From: Anas platyrhynchos
Taxonomy: Eukaryota; Chordata; Aves; Anseriformes; Anatidae
Length of the DNA: 64,000 bases
NCBI RefSeq assembly: GCF_047663525.1
Contig: NC_092602.1
Location: 10,413,501-10,477,500 of the forward strand
Direction: 5' to 3'
Shown here: piece by piece, positions 24,801 to 36,800 of the stretch
How the letters are laid out: each line of letters opens with the position of its first letter
Position numbering within the stretch: position 1 is the stretch's first letter
Made by a program: the position numbers and the translations under genes
Notes under the pieces: model-generated
The model's database searches: none
What the model saw: only the letters and a program-made list of their open reading frames with translations
What the model was told of the DNA's origin: nothing

Positions 24801-27800
24801 AGGAGGGGCAGAGGAGGCCGAATCTGAGACCTATCAAACCTTCAGCGCTTTGGAAGCCGTAGCACTGGCCACGCAGTGCTCTCTGTAGCCAAGACCTTCC
24901 CTTCTGGGTTTCTTTTCCCGATCTGCTCTCTGCGTTCCCAGGCGTGGCCTCCTGGCTGGAATTCCTCCCTGGCTGCCAGTCCCGAGAGCCGTGTGTGATG
25001 TGAGAGCTCAGGGCGCTCAGGAGACAGAAGCTCCTTGTTCCTGGCTGCGCCGTCAGCACGGTTCCTGGGGCCATGAACAACACTGTGGTTTTGTCGCAAC
25101 CAAACCATTGTTGGCTTCATGGTGATCCCAGCTCAGAAGAATGCTCCCACTGGGTGCAGCGGGCTGGGGAGGACGCAGCGTGCCTGCCTGTGCCCAGGCA
25201 CATGCTTGTGGTTGGTGGCCGTGTGGCCTGCGGCCTGCAGACAAGGGTTGTTCAGGCCACGAGACTCTGTGGAGGTTGGAGAGGGTTTGGTTGCAGCTAC
25301 TGTGGTTTATGGGGTGGAAGGGCTGGTGGAACCTCGGTGTTATTGCAGCTAAGTCTGGATGTGTTTCTTGTGCACCCCTAAGCCCTTGCTCTCGCTGCCT
25401 GGAGCAGACAGTGCGATGCCTTCAGTGCTCCTCGGTCATGCACAGGCTGCAGACCGTGCTGGTGGAGACCTCCAGTCAGGGAAGCAGGAATCAGACACTG
25501 GGAATCTTGGAGGGGAAAAAAAGTGTCATCACTTATTGTCGTCACAAAAAAGGTCAGTGCCTGACCTACTGCTGAGCTGGGAGGGCATTTTAAGTGTTAT
25601 CTACCCCCTGAAAATGGAGCTGCCTGACGGGGGCAAGGAAAAATGCCTTGTTCTGGGAAGTGGCAACTCTTGGCACACCTGGATCTCAGTGCAGACCTGC
25701 TTGGCCACTACACTCAGAAATGACTGGGAACAAACCCCAGTGAGCAGAACTTACGGATGCTACTGGTAGGGCAAGGTCATTTGGAAAAGGGCTTTGTGCA
25801 TGTGATATGACAGCTGCCACAGGGAGGGAGTTTTCCTTCTCTGGGAATGTTTCCCAGTTCTCCCTCTCATGTTTCTCAGCCTCCAGAACCTCCTGCCTGT
25901 AACTCCTCACCTTCCCTCAGCTTGCAGGATGGCAGTGTAAGTAAAACATCATTCTTTTTTTTCCTGTGTCCTATCTCCCCCCGGCGCAGTCTGTGCAGCA
26001 GCCCAGCTTCTAAGACCTTTCTACTCCTGCAGCTGCACCTAGGCTCCAGGTAACTGGAGATCTCCTGGTGTCTCTGTACCTTGCGGCACGATCTCCTACC
26101 AGCCGTGTGGGGTGTGCAGCTGGGGGTTGCAGCCTGAGGCTGAGCAGGGCAGCCCCACTGATCACATACTCTACAAAGTTGCTGCTGGAAATCTGCAGCT
26201 CCCAGAAAGGCAGCGGGAGCTGGGGCTGGGAGAGAGGCAGGAGCATAGCTGGGAGCCAGCACCCTGCCCTGTTCGCGGGCAGAAAGCTGCCCAGAACCCG
26301 TGTGTCGAGCTGCAGGTTCCTCCTGCACCACCAGTGTTGCCATCTCGTGTGGCTCTATTATAAGTGCCGTGACATTAACCCCCAGTTCCCGGGATCAGGT
26401 GGTTACATGAGATTATAAGGGTTTGTTTCAGATAAATTCATGCTCAGTTTCTATGGCTGCACAGAAAAGCTGAGGCGTAGGTCTCTTGTGGGTTCAAATC
26501 CTAAACTTGAAGCTTAAGTGGTTTTTCTGTGAGTGCTAAGCTGTTACTGGGCTGGATTCTTGTGCTTAACAAATGCACAGATACTTCTTTTTTTTGAAAT
26601 TTCTCCAAAGCTGGAACAGTTGCTATTGGGTGCAGCCCAGCCCAGCTGCCTGTTAGGCGTGGATTCAGGTGAAGCACCAATAGCTCCGGAATAGCGAGGG
26701 ACCGGCGCTGTGTGGAGGGGGCCCCACGTCCACCAGCCCCGGGGCCTGGGGGTTATGATTGGAGTCAGCTTTTGGGGAGTGCTCTGGACCCCTCAGCGTT
26801 CCCCACACAGCCAGAAGCAGCGCATTTTTGCCCAGAGCAGTTCCCTTGCAGCGAACCTTTGTCTTTGTATCAGGACGTCCAAGAAACCCTCCAGTTGAGC
26901 CGAGGACTCAGCCTTGGAGCTGGGGCAGCAGCCGGTACGTGCAAACCCTCTCTGCGGGACGCTGGCAGAGCGAGAGACATCGGCTCTGGCCTGCAGCCCT
27001 GGTGGCTTTTGTCCTGTCCTCGCTGGCAGGCTCCTCCCGCGGCACAGGCGGAGGCAGGAAATCCCGGGCAGCTGCCGTGGGAGCCCGCTTGCCTCTTGTC
27101 TCCTCTCCTCTCCTCTGCTCGCCTCTGCTCCTCGCCTCGCGGGCCGCCAAGGCGAGCCGAGCCAGCCCTGCGTGTGTGTGCATGCGTGGGCGGGGGGGCT
27201 GCCGCATGGATTTAGCGAAGGCTGGGAGGGAACACATGGGTTGGGTGTTTTTTTTCTTGGCCTGCGGTGGCTGTCCGTCCTGCCGGCCGCGGTTATGGAT
27301 TCGATCATTATCCAGGAGCGGTTAGTGGAGAGGCTGCTTTCCCCCCGGACGCAGGCACAGCGAAGCCACCCGGCCAGGCTGAAGGTACGGGGATGTATTT
27401 ATAGCGCCCTGCGAGCCGGGGAGCAGCGGGGACAGGCAGGGGGAGGATGGTGCCCGAGCAGATGTGTGCGGCACAAGATGAGACCTCCGAGGAGCAGAGC
27501 AGCGGAAGGAAGCTGGTAACGGGGACACGGCCGGGGACAGAGAGCCAGCGGGCAGCTCGGGGAGGGGAGCAGCCCCGCGGGCGCAGGAGCAGGCTGGCCA
27601 GCTGGGAGATGCATGCCTGATTTCTGGGCGCTTATCTCACGCAGCGATTCCTGCCCTGAATGGCGTGTGTGTGTGCTTGGGGGGGCTCGGGGCACAAGCC
27701 AGGGCTGTGCGTGTGCCCCAGAGCAGCCTGGTTTGCGTTGTGTTAAAGCTGTGCTTTGCTTGCCGGTTTTCTTCCTGCTGCACCCAGCGCTGGTGGGCGG

Positions 27801-30800
27801 GCGGTTTTGCTAATGCTCCGTACTCAGCCCCGGGCCTGAGGAGGCAGATGTACATGGGGGAGCCCCTGGGGGTTGTTTGTGTCATGAATTTATGCAGCTT
27901 TCTGAGAACGAGAGGATGCAAAGGTCTGCCCCTCCTCTGGGAATGGGCCCTGCTGCTCCGTGCAGATGCGGATGTGGCGGCCGGAGGGGAGCAGCTGGAG
28001 GAAGGGCGGCCGGGAGAGGGCCGGGCAGCTTCTGCTGTCATGGGCACAGGGCCCCTAAGCAGGGAACTGCAGCCCCCCAAAGTGCTGCAGCTGGCATCAC
28101 GGTGGCATCATGCTCTGTAGGGTTCGGAGGAAGGGTCTGAACAGAATATTTGGGGCCTTGGTGGGGACAGGTTCATCGGGACCCCGGCACAAGCCTCACC
28201 ATTTCTGGGGTTTGCTCCAGAGACAGGGTAGGGGCCGTTCTTTGGATTTTCTGTAATCCTATGGTGTTTAATTTTAGCACTTCTGAATGCACTCCGCAAG
28301 CCTCATTTATCCCCAGAATAAGTGGCAAAGTCACGTGAGATCTGGATTGCTTTGAGCAGCTCATGCACAGGGGAGGTGAGGAAAGGATCGGGAGTGATGG
28401 CGTCCTCGCTGCCTGCCTGCCTCTCTCTGGGGCAGTATGGACAGCCCCCAGGTACCTCTGTCGTGGGGATCTGTAGCCCAGACAGGGACAGGACCTGAAC
28501 CCAGGGGTGCTTTGTTCCTTGGCTTGACCTCACTGTGTGCCAGGGAGCCTCAGCACCTCGGCGGGGTGGTGGAGGATGCGAGGACACGGCGTGTCACCGT
28601 GATGTCCAGCGAACCGCGGTGCGTGTGCTGAGGGAGGAAGGCACAGACGTGTTTTGCTTGGCTTGGGAAGCTTTGGTTTGTAACAGGGCCCCAGAGGTCA
28701 GCCACGTTTTCAGTGGCCTCAGCTGTGGTGCTCAGGGTACGTTCCCAGGCGCAGGACACCAGTGGGAACAAAGGCAGCACGAGGAGGGGTGCTGGGGAGA
28801 GGGGCTCCGCGGAGCAGAGCGCTGCTGGCACTGCTGGTGGGGCTGCGTCCCGACAGCTGGGGCTGGCGAGGGAAGCAGAGCCCTGTGCCCAGCTGTCCTG
28901 GCCCCTGGCAGCCTGAGGGGAGCTGCTCTCAGGGGTCAGGAGCTCATGAAGGGCGCTGTGATGCCTCAGGAGGCCCCTCGGTCAAAGTCCCTCATCTAAT
29001 TAATGGATTTTGGCTTCTCACAATGCAGGAAGCCACCTGCCTCCTTCCCCCAGCCCTCCCATCCCCCTTTGCCCCCTTGGGGCTCTGCGTCCTGAGCACA
29101 GTTGCTGTGCCAGCAGCCGTGCTGCGTGCTAACGAGGGCGGTGAGGGCGCAGAGCCTCCAGGAAGGCAGGCACCGGGCTCGGGAGGGCACCTGGGCTCCT
29201 CGCACACCACGCTGATCTTGGCACGCTAGTGAAGGTGGCTGTAACCCAGGTGTGTGCCTGTCACGAGAGCCTGACACGGCCAGGGTGGGAGCACACACAC
29301 TGGGTGCCTCACAGCCGGGGAAGAGCCACGGGACAGGCTGGCTGTGGTGCAGGGGCTGTTCCTGAGAGCTGGGCTGTTAAAGGATGTGATCACCCCTCTG
29401 GTGGCCCCACATCTCTGGCCTTTCCATTCACGGACACGCTGGCTGCCACCGGGTCTCCACAGTGCGTCTGTGGCTGCTTGGAGGGAGGCACGGCCAGGGA
29501 CGGGGCCCTTCCCCTCGCATCCCTGCTGCCTCCCGCTGCAGGAGGGAAGCCCTTCCCTTGACCTTGTGCTCAGCCCTGCTCTGCCTTACTGCAAGGGAAA
29601 TGACCGCATGAGCCATGGGAAAAGGGCAGCATCCTGCACCAGCTGGGATTTGCTCGCTTCTTGCGAGCTATGGGGAAGTAACCGGAGCTACAACAAATCC
29701 CCATTTTCTTGGTTGGGCTGAACAGAAACAAGAGATCAGGTTCAGCCAGTTGCACTTGGCTGAAGTAAGCAGGGTTGCACCAGAGCTCAGCTCCCCAGTA
29801 TCTCCACTGTCAGCCTTTACTCACCTAGCTTAAAAAGCAAGGAAGCAGAAACACACCCCAATCTCAGCCATGGTTTTACTGTGTGTGCCTATTGCTGTTT
29901 GGCATGTAAAGTCACTGCAGCGGGCAGGAAATCGCTGCCTTTCCAAAGTCTGGTAAAGGTTGGTGCAGGTCTCTTACCTGCTCCTGAAGCACAGCTTGGC
30001 TGCACGAGAGGTGCAAGGGGCAGGGCACTGTGTATCTGTGCCGCTCGCTGCTCCGTGCGCTGCAAGGCACGGGCTGTTATTGTGCACCTGGGTTGTGCTT
30101 GTGTTTCACCAGGAACCAGAGCAGCCAGAAAGGATGGAAGGGGGACGTTTTATCTTGTTTTCTTGATCTTGCTGTTAACACGTTTCTCACCCTGCCTTGC
30201 ATACCTCGTGTCCTCCCTTTGCAGAGCCTTTTGGGTGGCCGTGCAGAGTCTCCAGGCAGATGTTGCTTTCCGGCAAGTGGCTGCCATCACCTTTCATCCT
30301 GGGGCCTCACTGCTTGCTGCACTGCTGCTGTGGGATGCTAATGTGGGCACTCTCTAATTCTCTAATTTGTCAGGGCTAAAGAGACCAATTCTGAGACCCA
30401 AACCAACAGTGAATTTCTAGAAGGCAGTGACAGTGTCTGTCCTGCCTGAGTGCTACACAGGAAGAGCTGAGAGCCAGCACTGCCCTAAGCTTGACACGCA
30501 GGGCAGTGACCTATGTGAGTGTGTGCCCAGGAATGGAGCCAGGGAACCTGGGGAACCTGGGGAACCTTCCCCACCGTGCCTGGAGAACCAGTGCCAGAGA
30601 GCCGCAGGGAGGGTGGCTGGGTGGTGTCTGACCGGGTGGGAGCCAGGGCTGGTTCTGAGGAACTCCTGGCTCCGGAGATTTGCCTGTGGTGTGAATCCCA
30701 GGGTGTATTTATCCTAAGTGATGTTGTCTGGGATGTCTTTAGCTTAGGCATTTGGGTCTAGCTTGGAAATTATGTGAGAAGGGAGGTGTTTGCCAGGGTC

Positions 30801-33800
30801 TGTGCCCACCCTTCAGCTTCGGCAGGCCCTGGGGAGGGGAACACATTGCTGCGGGGGGAGCAGGCTGCGAAACCCTGGGGCCGCTCAGGTGGAGCTGGCT
30901 GGAGCCGTGCAGCCCGCAGCTACCTGCAGCCACCCGAGCTGTGGGCGGAGGACTGTGTGCTGAGCCCAGTGGGGAGAGTAGCTGGAGCAGGGCTGTGAAC
31001 CCCACGAACGAGCTGTGTTCACCTTTGGGGTGCACCCCGGGACACGGCACAGGCTGTTTGCTGCTGGCCGCAGGATGTTGCTGTGTGCAGGAGGTGCCGC
31101 TGGACGTGCTGCTCCTTGAGTGCGCTTGGTGAGCTTGTACAGGGCCCACAGCGGGTGGCTGCGGCTTTTCTGTGGTGAGAGAGTGCTGGGTGACAGGGCG
31201 GTGGTAGGGCAGTAAGGAATCCTCCAGGAACACCGCGTGTAACACGGGCACCCATCGCACCTCTCCTAGGCAAAGAGCCTGCGCATCTTCCCCCATCCTG
31301 CACATCTTCCCCCATGCCGTGCCCCTTGAACTTTTGTCTCTTCAGAAATAACACCAGAGATTATGCAGGATTTCCTCTTACTCAGCCAGGAGTGGCTGTG
31401 ACACAGCAAGAAATAATCCCCTCCCAGGTCACGCAGAAGCCAACCACTATGCCTTCATCGGGCCGTGGCTCAGGACACCTCCAGCCCCTCTTGCTAATTA
31501 CACCGAGCCCTCCACTGGGAGAGGTGCCCGAGTGGGTCTGAAAGACCTGGGGAGCGGTGACTGTGCAGAAGCAGCAAAGGGCTATGAGGTGTTTGTCAGC
31601 CCTGCCCCAGCTGTGCTGTGTGGGGGGGAGGCAGGCTGTGCCTGGTCGAGCAGTGGTTGCACGGAGGTGGCTCTCGGTGCCAGCAGGCACCTGCAGGGAG
31701 GGCAGGAGTCCCTGAGCCTAGTCCCTGAGTCCCACGCTGCTGCTGGGACAGGGACCCAGCCTTCCTCCACCCTTTGGCTCTGCCTCGGGGCTTTTCGAGT
31801 GCTTTGAATCCCGCTCAGTGTTGCTTTGTAATGCTCAGGCAGGAGTGGTGGCACACCCTGACCTCCTGCCCGCCTCTGCCCCGCAGGACCATGAGAAGCA
31901 GTACGTGGGCTTTGCCACTCTGCCCAACCAGGTCCACAGGAAATCCGTGAAGAAAGGTTTCGACTTCACCCTGATGGTTGCAGGTGAGGCTGGGGTGGAT
32001 GGAGGAGGCTGGGCTGCACGGTGGGTGTGTGGAGGGGCCCGCCCTGACCGCTGGTAGCCCTCTCAAGTGAGCACTGGGCTTCATCAGAGCGGCTGGGTGG
32101 GCGGTGAAGGCAGGGCCAGCCAGGACCTGAGGGAGAGGAAAGGAAGGGAGGATGGTTTTGTACAAGGATTGAGATTTCTTGCAGCAGAAGGCCTCCCACT
32201 GCTGGAGAAACGTAATGCCCATAAACAGCTCCAGACAGCTCATATCTCACACTTCCTCTGGCTCAGGATTCAAAGCCTTGTTCAGCGTTTCATTTGTAAG
32301 TCAATTAGTGGGTCATGTTGTTTGCTTTTCCCTCCTCCCCTCTGCACTCTGTCAATTAGGAGAGTCGGGTCTGGGCAAATCCACGCTGGTGAACAGCCTG
32401 TTCCTGACGGACCTCTACAAAGACAGAAAGCTCCTCAATGCGGAGGGTAAGTTGGGGCAAAGGGGGTCAAGTGGGATCTTGCATCCCCAGGTCTGTAGCA
32501 TCCTAAGGACCAGTCCTTTGGCGCCTCGCTTCAGCAGCAGCTACAGCTTGGCTGGATCCCAGCCCTGCCTTTTGTTGCTCTGCTCTCCTTTGCTGGCTGC
32601 AGGGGCACTAGGATCCAAGCAAGAAGGGTCTGGCTGTAGGGTTCTTCTGCCCTATGAAGGGGAGGTGAGGCTGCAGAGCAGCACTAACCCTTTGGGTTGA
32701 GAAGTTGAGATTTGTCTTTTGTTCTTGGGTGCCGGTGTGTGGTAGGGATTCCTTTTCCCAGTGACTGGACATGTTCAGATCAGCTGGGCTACAAGCAGTT
32801 GGAAAGTTTGTGTGCCCTCTCAGAGGCCTGTCTGCCTGCTGCTGGTCTCCCTCACCACACCTCCCCTGAGGCTCCTTAGAGGACGATCAAGGTCTTCTGA
32901 CACCCATGTTAGTCCCTGGGCTGAGTGATAAGGGGGGAGCATCTTGTCGTGGGTGTGAGTTGGGATCCCCACCATTACCTGGCCTTAACTCATGTATTCC
33001 TGTTCAGAGAGAATCAACCAGACAGTGGAGATTGTCAAGCATACGGTGGACATAGAGGAGAAGGGCGTCAAGCTGAAGCTGACCATAGTGGACACACCAG
33101 GCTTTGGAGATGCTGTTAACAACACTGAGTGGTGAGCAGGCCAGCACTGCCTTCCTCCTCAACTTTGGCCACGTCTGTTTTCTGTGGCTGCTTCACAGGA
33201 AGGGGTTTGGCAGTGGGGATGGGATGCTGCTGCCTCATAGTCCCTGGAGACAGTGTCCTGATACGCGTGATTTGGTTTTGATCGAGTTCTCCTTCCCAGC
33301 TGGAAGCCCATCACCGACTACATCGACCAGCAGTTTGAACAGTATTTCCGTGATGAGAGCGGCCTGAACAGGAAGAACATCCAGGACAACCGAGTACACT
33401 GCTGCCTCTACTTCATCTCGCCCTTCGGGCACGGGTGAGGCACCCCGCTCCGGGGATGGGGAATGACTCAGGCTGGGGGGGAAGACCCTTGCGCCCCAGG
33501 ATTGCCTCACAGCGTGTTGTACAGTGTCCAGGCTGCTGACACAGGTGCAGAGCCATCAGCTGCTCCCCTTGCTGAGCACTACACAGCCTCCCTCCTCACT
33601 GACACGACAGCCTGTGGTCAGGCAGAGCTGATCAAAACCAGGCCACAGGCCTGAGAGAGAAATCAGGGGAAGCAGTGCCACACAGACTTGTATCTTCCTA
33701 TCTACCTAAGCCTGACTGATAGGTAGGAAAGGGAGTTTTAAGCTGCCTTCAGTCCCTGCCAGACCCTGCTGGCTTGTGTCCCAGCCTAGCGTGGAGCAGC

Positions 33801-36800
33801 CGTGCTGGCACCCTGCAGCACAGGGCAGCCAGGAGGAGGTCTGTGGCCGTGGCCTGGGCAATATTTGTTCTGTAAGGTGAATGCTCAGCCTGTGTCTGCA
33901 TGACATGTCTCAGCATCTGAAATCTGAGATGGCTTTCCTGAAGATACAGCCCTAGCTGAGGGCTGCCCCAGACTCTTGTGACAGTGCTGTCCTCTTCCCT
34001 TCTTCCTGGGGCTAGTGGGTGAAGTGGGAGAGGCTGGAGGGGGAGCTGCCCGCTGTGTCCTGGCTCACCTTGCTAACCACGTCTCTCCTCATTCCTGCTG
34101 CAGGCTGAGGCCTGTGGATGTCGAGTTCATGAAGGCTCTGCATGAGAAGGTCAACATTGTGCCGCTCATTGCCAAGGCTGACTGCCTGATCCCCTCTGAG
34201 ATCCGGAAGCTAAAAGAGAGGGTGAGATGCTGCTTCCCTACAGGGGCATACCTGATGTGGTGGCGGGGATATGCTGAGAAAGGAGAAAAGCAGTATGCCT
34301 GCAAAAAAACTTGTGTGTGTATGTATTTATAGTGTCTGTGTGTGTATATATATACGCATGCACACATATATAGTACCTGCAGATCTAATTGCAGCAGTGC
34401 TACGTGATACCTGTGAGAAGGGAAGTGGTGTCTGCAGAGAAGCCAACTCTACAGGAATCATGGCAGTACAAACAGGGAAGAGACTCAGCATTTCTGTGTC
34501 GTTCAGTGCTGCATTTTTTGTTGTTCTTGTCTTGCATGGACGCAGATCCGGGAAGAGATTGAGAAATTTGGCATTAAAGTATACCAGTTTCCTGAGTGTG
34601 ACTCTGATGAAGATGAGGAGTTCAAGCAGCAAGATAGAGAGCTGAAGGTAAGGAGTCAGTTCAGCAAGGGACTGAGGAGTCTGTCCCTTGGGTACACCGG
34701 TTGCTCTGGAAGGAGCTGGAGCTGCCCTGTGTGTGCCACAGTCCCGTGCTGTGCTGCCGGTACGCAGGAGGCAGCCTGTATTGGCTCATGTGGTAGGTGG
34801 ACTGGAGAAGAGGGCTGATGTCCTTGCTGGTGCCATGAAGTGCAGCGTGAAGACACGGGACTTCAGGTGTCCTGCCACGCAGTGCCAGTCTTTCCTTGGT
34901 GTACCCCAGCCTGTGTGGTTAAGATGGAGGCTGGGCTGTATGACACATGTGAGCACCCATTTCTGAGTGAACAGTTTGTGGGTGAGGAGGCCTCATCCCC
35001 ACTCTGATACCTCAGTTGTGTGGGGGACACAGCATTGTCGCACAGGCCTGGCTGGAGGCCCCAGCAGCCCAGGCCTGACCCTTTCCTAAGCTGAGCCAGC
35101 CGTGCGTGTGCGTGCAGTATGGCCTTGTTTCTCCTGCCAGATGAAGGCAATGGGCTCTGAGCAGAGAGGAGCACAGCCTGTACTTCCTTGCCTGGATGAG
35201 CTCTCGACCTCCATTGTCCCACTTGTTTGGTGTCCCAGCCTCTCTGCTCTGACTTCCTTGTAGTGTTTCCCCTCAAAAAAGAGATGCAGGCACCTGCAAA
35301 GACACAGCTTCCCTCAGGAGAGCTGAGAATGTCAGGCTGGGAATCAAGCTGCCTTCAGATCCCAGTGCGTGAGGCTTTTCTCCATAATCGCGTTGTGCTG
35401 TCTCATGCTGTGGGATGTGTGGATATCCCTGTGCCTTTCCTATCAGTGCCTTCATCCTCCCGTTCTGCTCTGCCTGAGCTTAGCCCTCGGAGGAGGGATG
35501 TGTGGGCAGCCCCGGGCTCAGCGATGCCTCTTGTTCCAGGAGAGTGCTCCCTTTGCTGTCATCGGCAGTAACACAGTGGTGGAGGCAAAAGGCCAGCGAG
35601 TCCGTGGACGGCTGTACCCGTGGGGCATTGTGGAAGGTAAGCACGGTGCCTGCGAGCTGGCACTGAGCACAGGGCAGGGACAGAGTTGGGCACGTACAAC
35701 AGGGACTGCAGTGGGGAGTTCACCCCTGTGCAGCCTTGAGCAGCTGTTGACCAACTGCACGACCTTTGGCACGTGGCAGGGGACAAGGTAGGGTACAGAG
35801 AGGTGCTGGGAGCTGCCTGCTCTGCTGCTGCGTGCAGAGCAATCACCCTGCCTCTGGAGCCAGGGTGCATTGTGCAACACACGTCCAGGGAGGAGCCTGA
35901 ATGTGGTGCCACTGCTGTGGGGATGGAGCCGAGGCTGTGAAGGTTCCTTCAAGCTGCAGCAAGACCTAGAGGAGAGGGCAGGAGGGCTGCCACACAGTGT
36001 GTTTGTCTCTTTGTAGAAGTTCTCCCCTTCTAAATGAGAAATTTCATAGGTAGAAAAAGCCTGCAATGTTTTTTCCTGCTGTTGCTGACTCCCCGTGCTG
36101 GCATGTTGCTTTAGATCTTGGAGCTTTCAATCCCCAAATCCTCTGCACTTGTGGGTTGGTGTCAGCTGCTTGGGCTGCCCAGCTGCTCACTCTTCTCTCT
36201 TGCTGTCTCCTGAGTGGGCTGTACCTGTCAGTGCTGGTAGTTGGCAGTGAGATCAGCTTTGTGAGACCCTGGGCTTCACACAGCCAGCTTCCCCCAGCCC
36301 TGCAGAGAGAAATGCAGTACCCAGCTACCAAACACGCTTCCCCCCTAGACTCCCACAGGGCTGCCTGCGGCCTGGCTATCCATGGTAACAGCAGCTTTTT
36401 CAGCTCTAGCCCATTGCTTGCTAATGGCTCTGCTCCTCAGGGGCTGATTCAAGATCTCTGGTGTAAACTATCCTGCCTACAGCGGCCTTTCAATCAGTGC
36501 TGAGCTCTGAGGAGATGGCCGTTTTGTCTCCAGCAGTTGCTGTTTTCACTGGGGTTATAATAATGACATCCACTGTACCTGGAGCAGCATCCTCTCAGGG
36601 CTCTGCTATATGTGCTTAATTAATCCTCTTACCCAGAAAAAGTCCTGGGAACGCAGTGACCTCGGCAGCCTGGCCTCAGGGTCGAAGAGCACAGAGCTCC
36701 ATTAAGGCCTGTGCTGGGGCCGGGGGGGGGAGTGGGGATGGATGGGAAAGGGGCCCTTGGGGGAATTTTATTTTTGGTGCAGAGGAGGGACTCCCTGGAT

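Larger units (their letters stand above)
27385..31886 (+). other. SEPT5: Intron between exon 1b and exon 3
   Basis: 4.5 kb of GC-rich intron, with CpG-rich sequence extending to about 28,100. No coding exon is recognised. It contains small tandem duplications: a GGAACCTGG-type repeat at about 30,543-30,570 and a duplicated 18-mer around CATCTTCCCCCAT at about 31,283-31,318. It ends in acceptor CCCCGCAG. Confidence 0.65.

Noticed and set aside
26491-26501. tRNA B-box-like GGTTCAAATCC
   Set aside because: The T-stem does not pair, no A box lies at the right distance, and no cloverleaf can be drawn.
34221-34222. Alternative exon 7 donor one base earlier (GGTGAG)
   Set aside because: It would shift the frame against exon 8, whereas AGG|GTGAGA keeps the conserved Arg-Ile junction.
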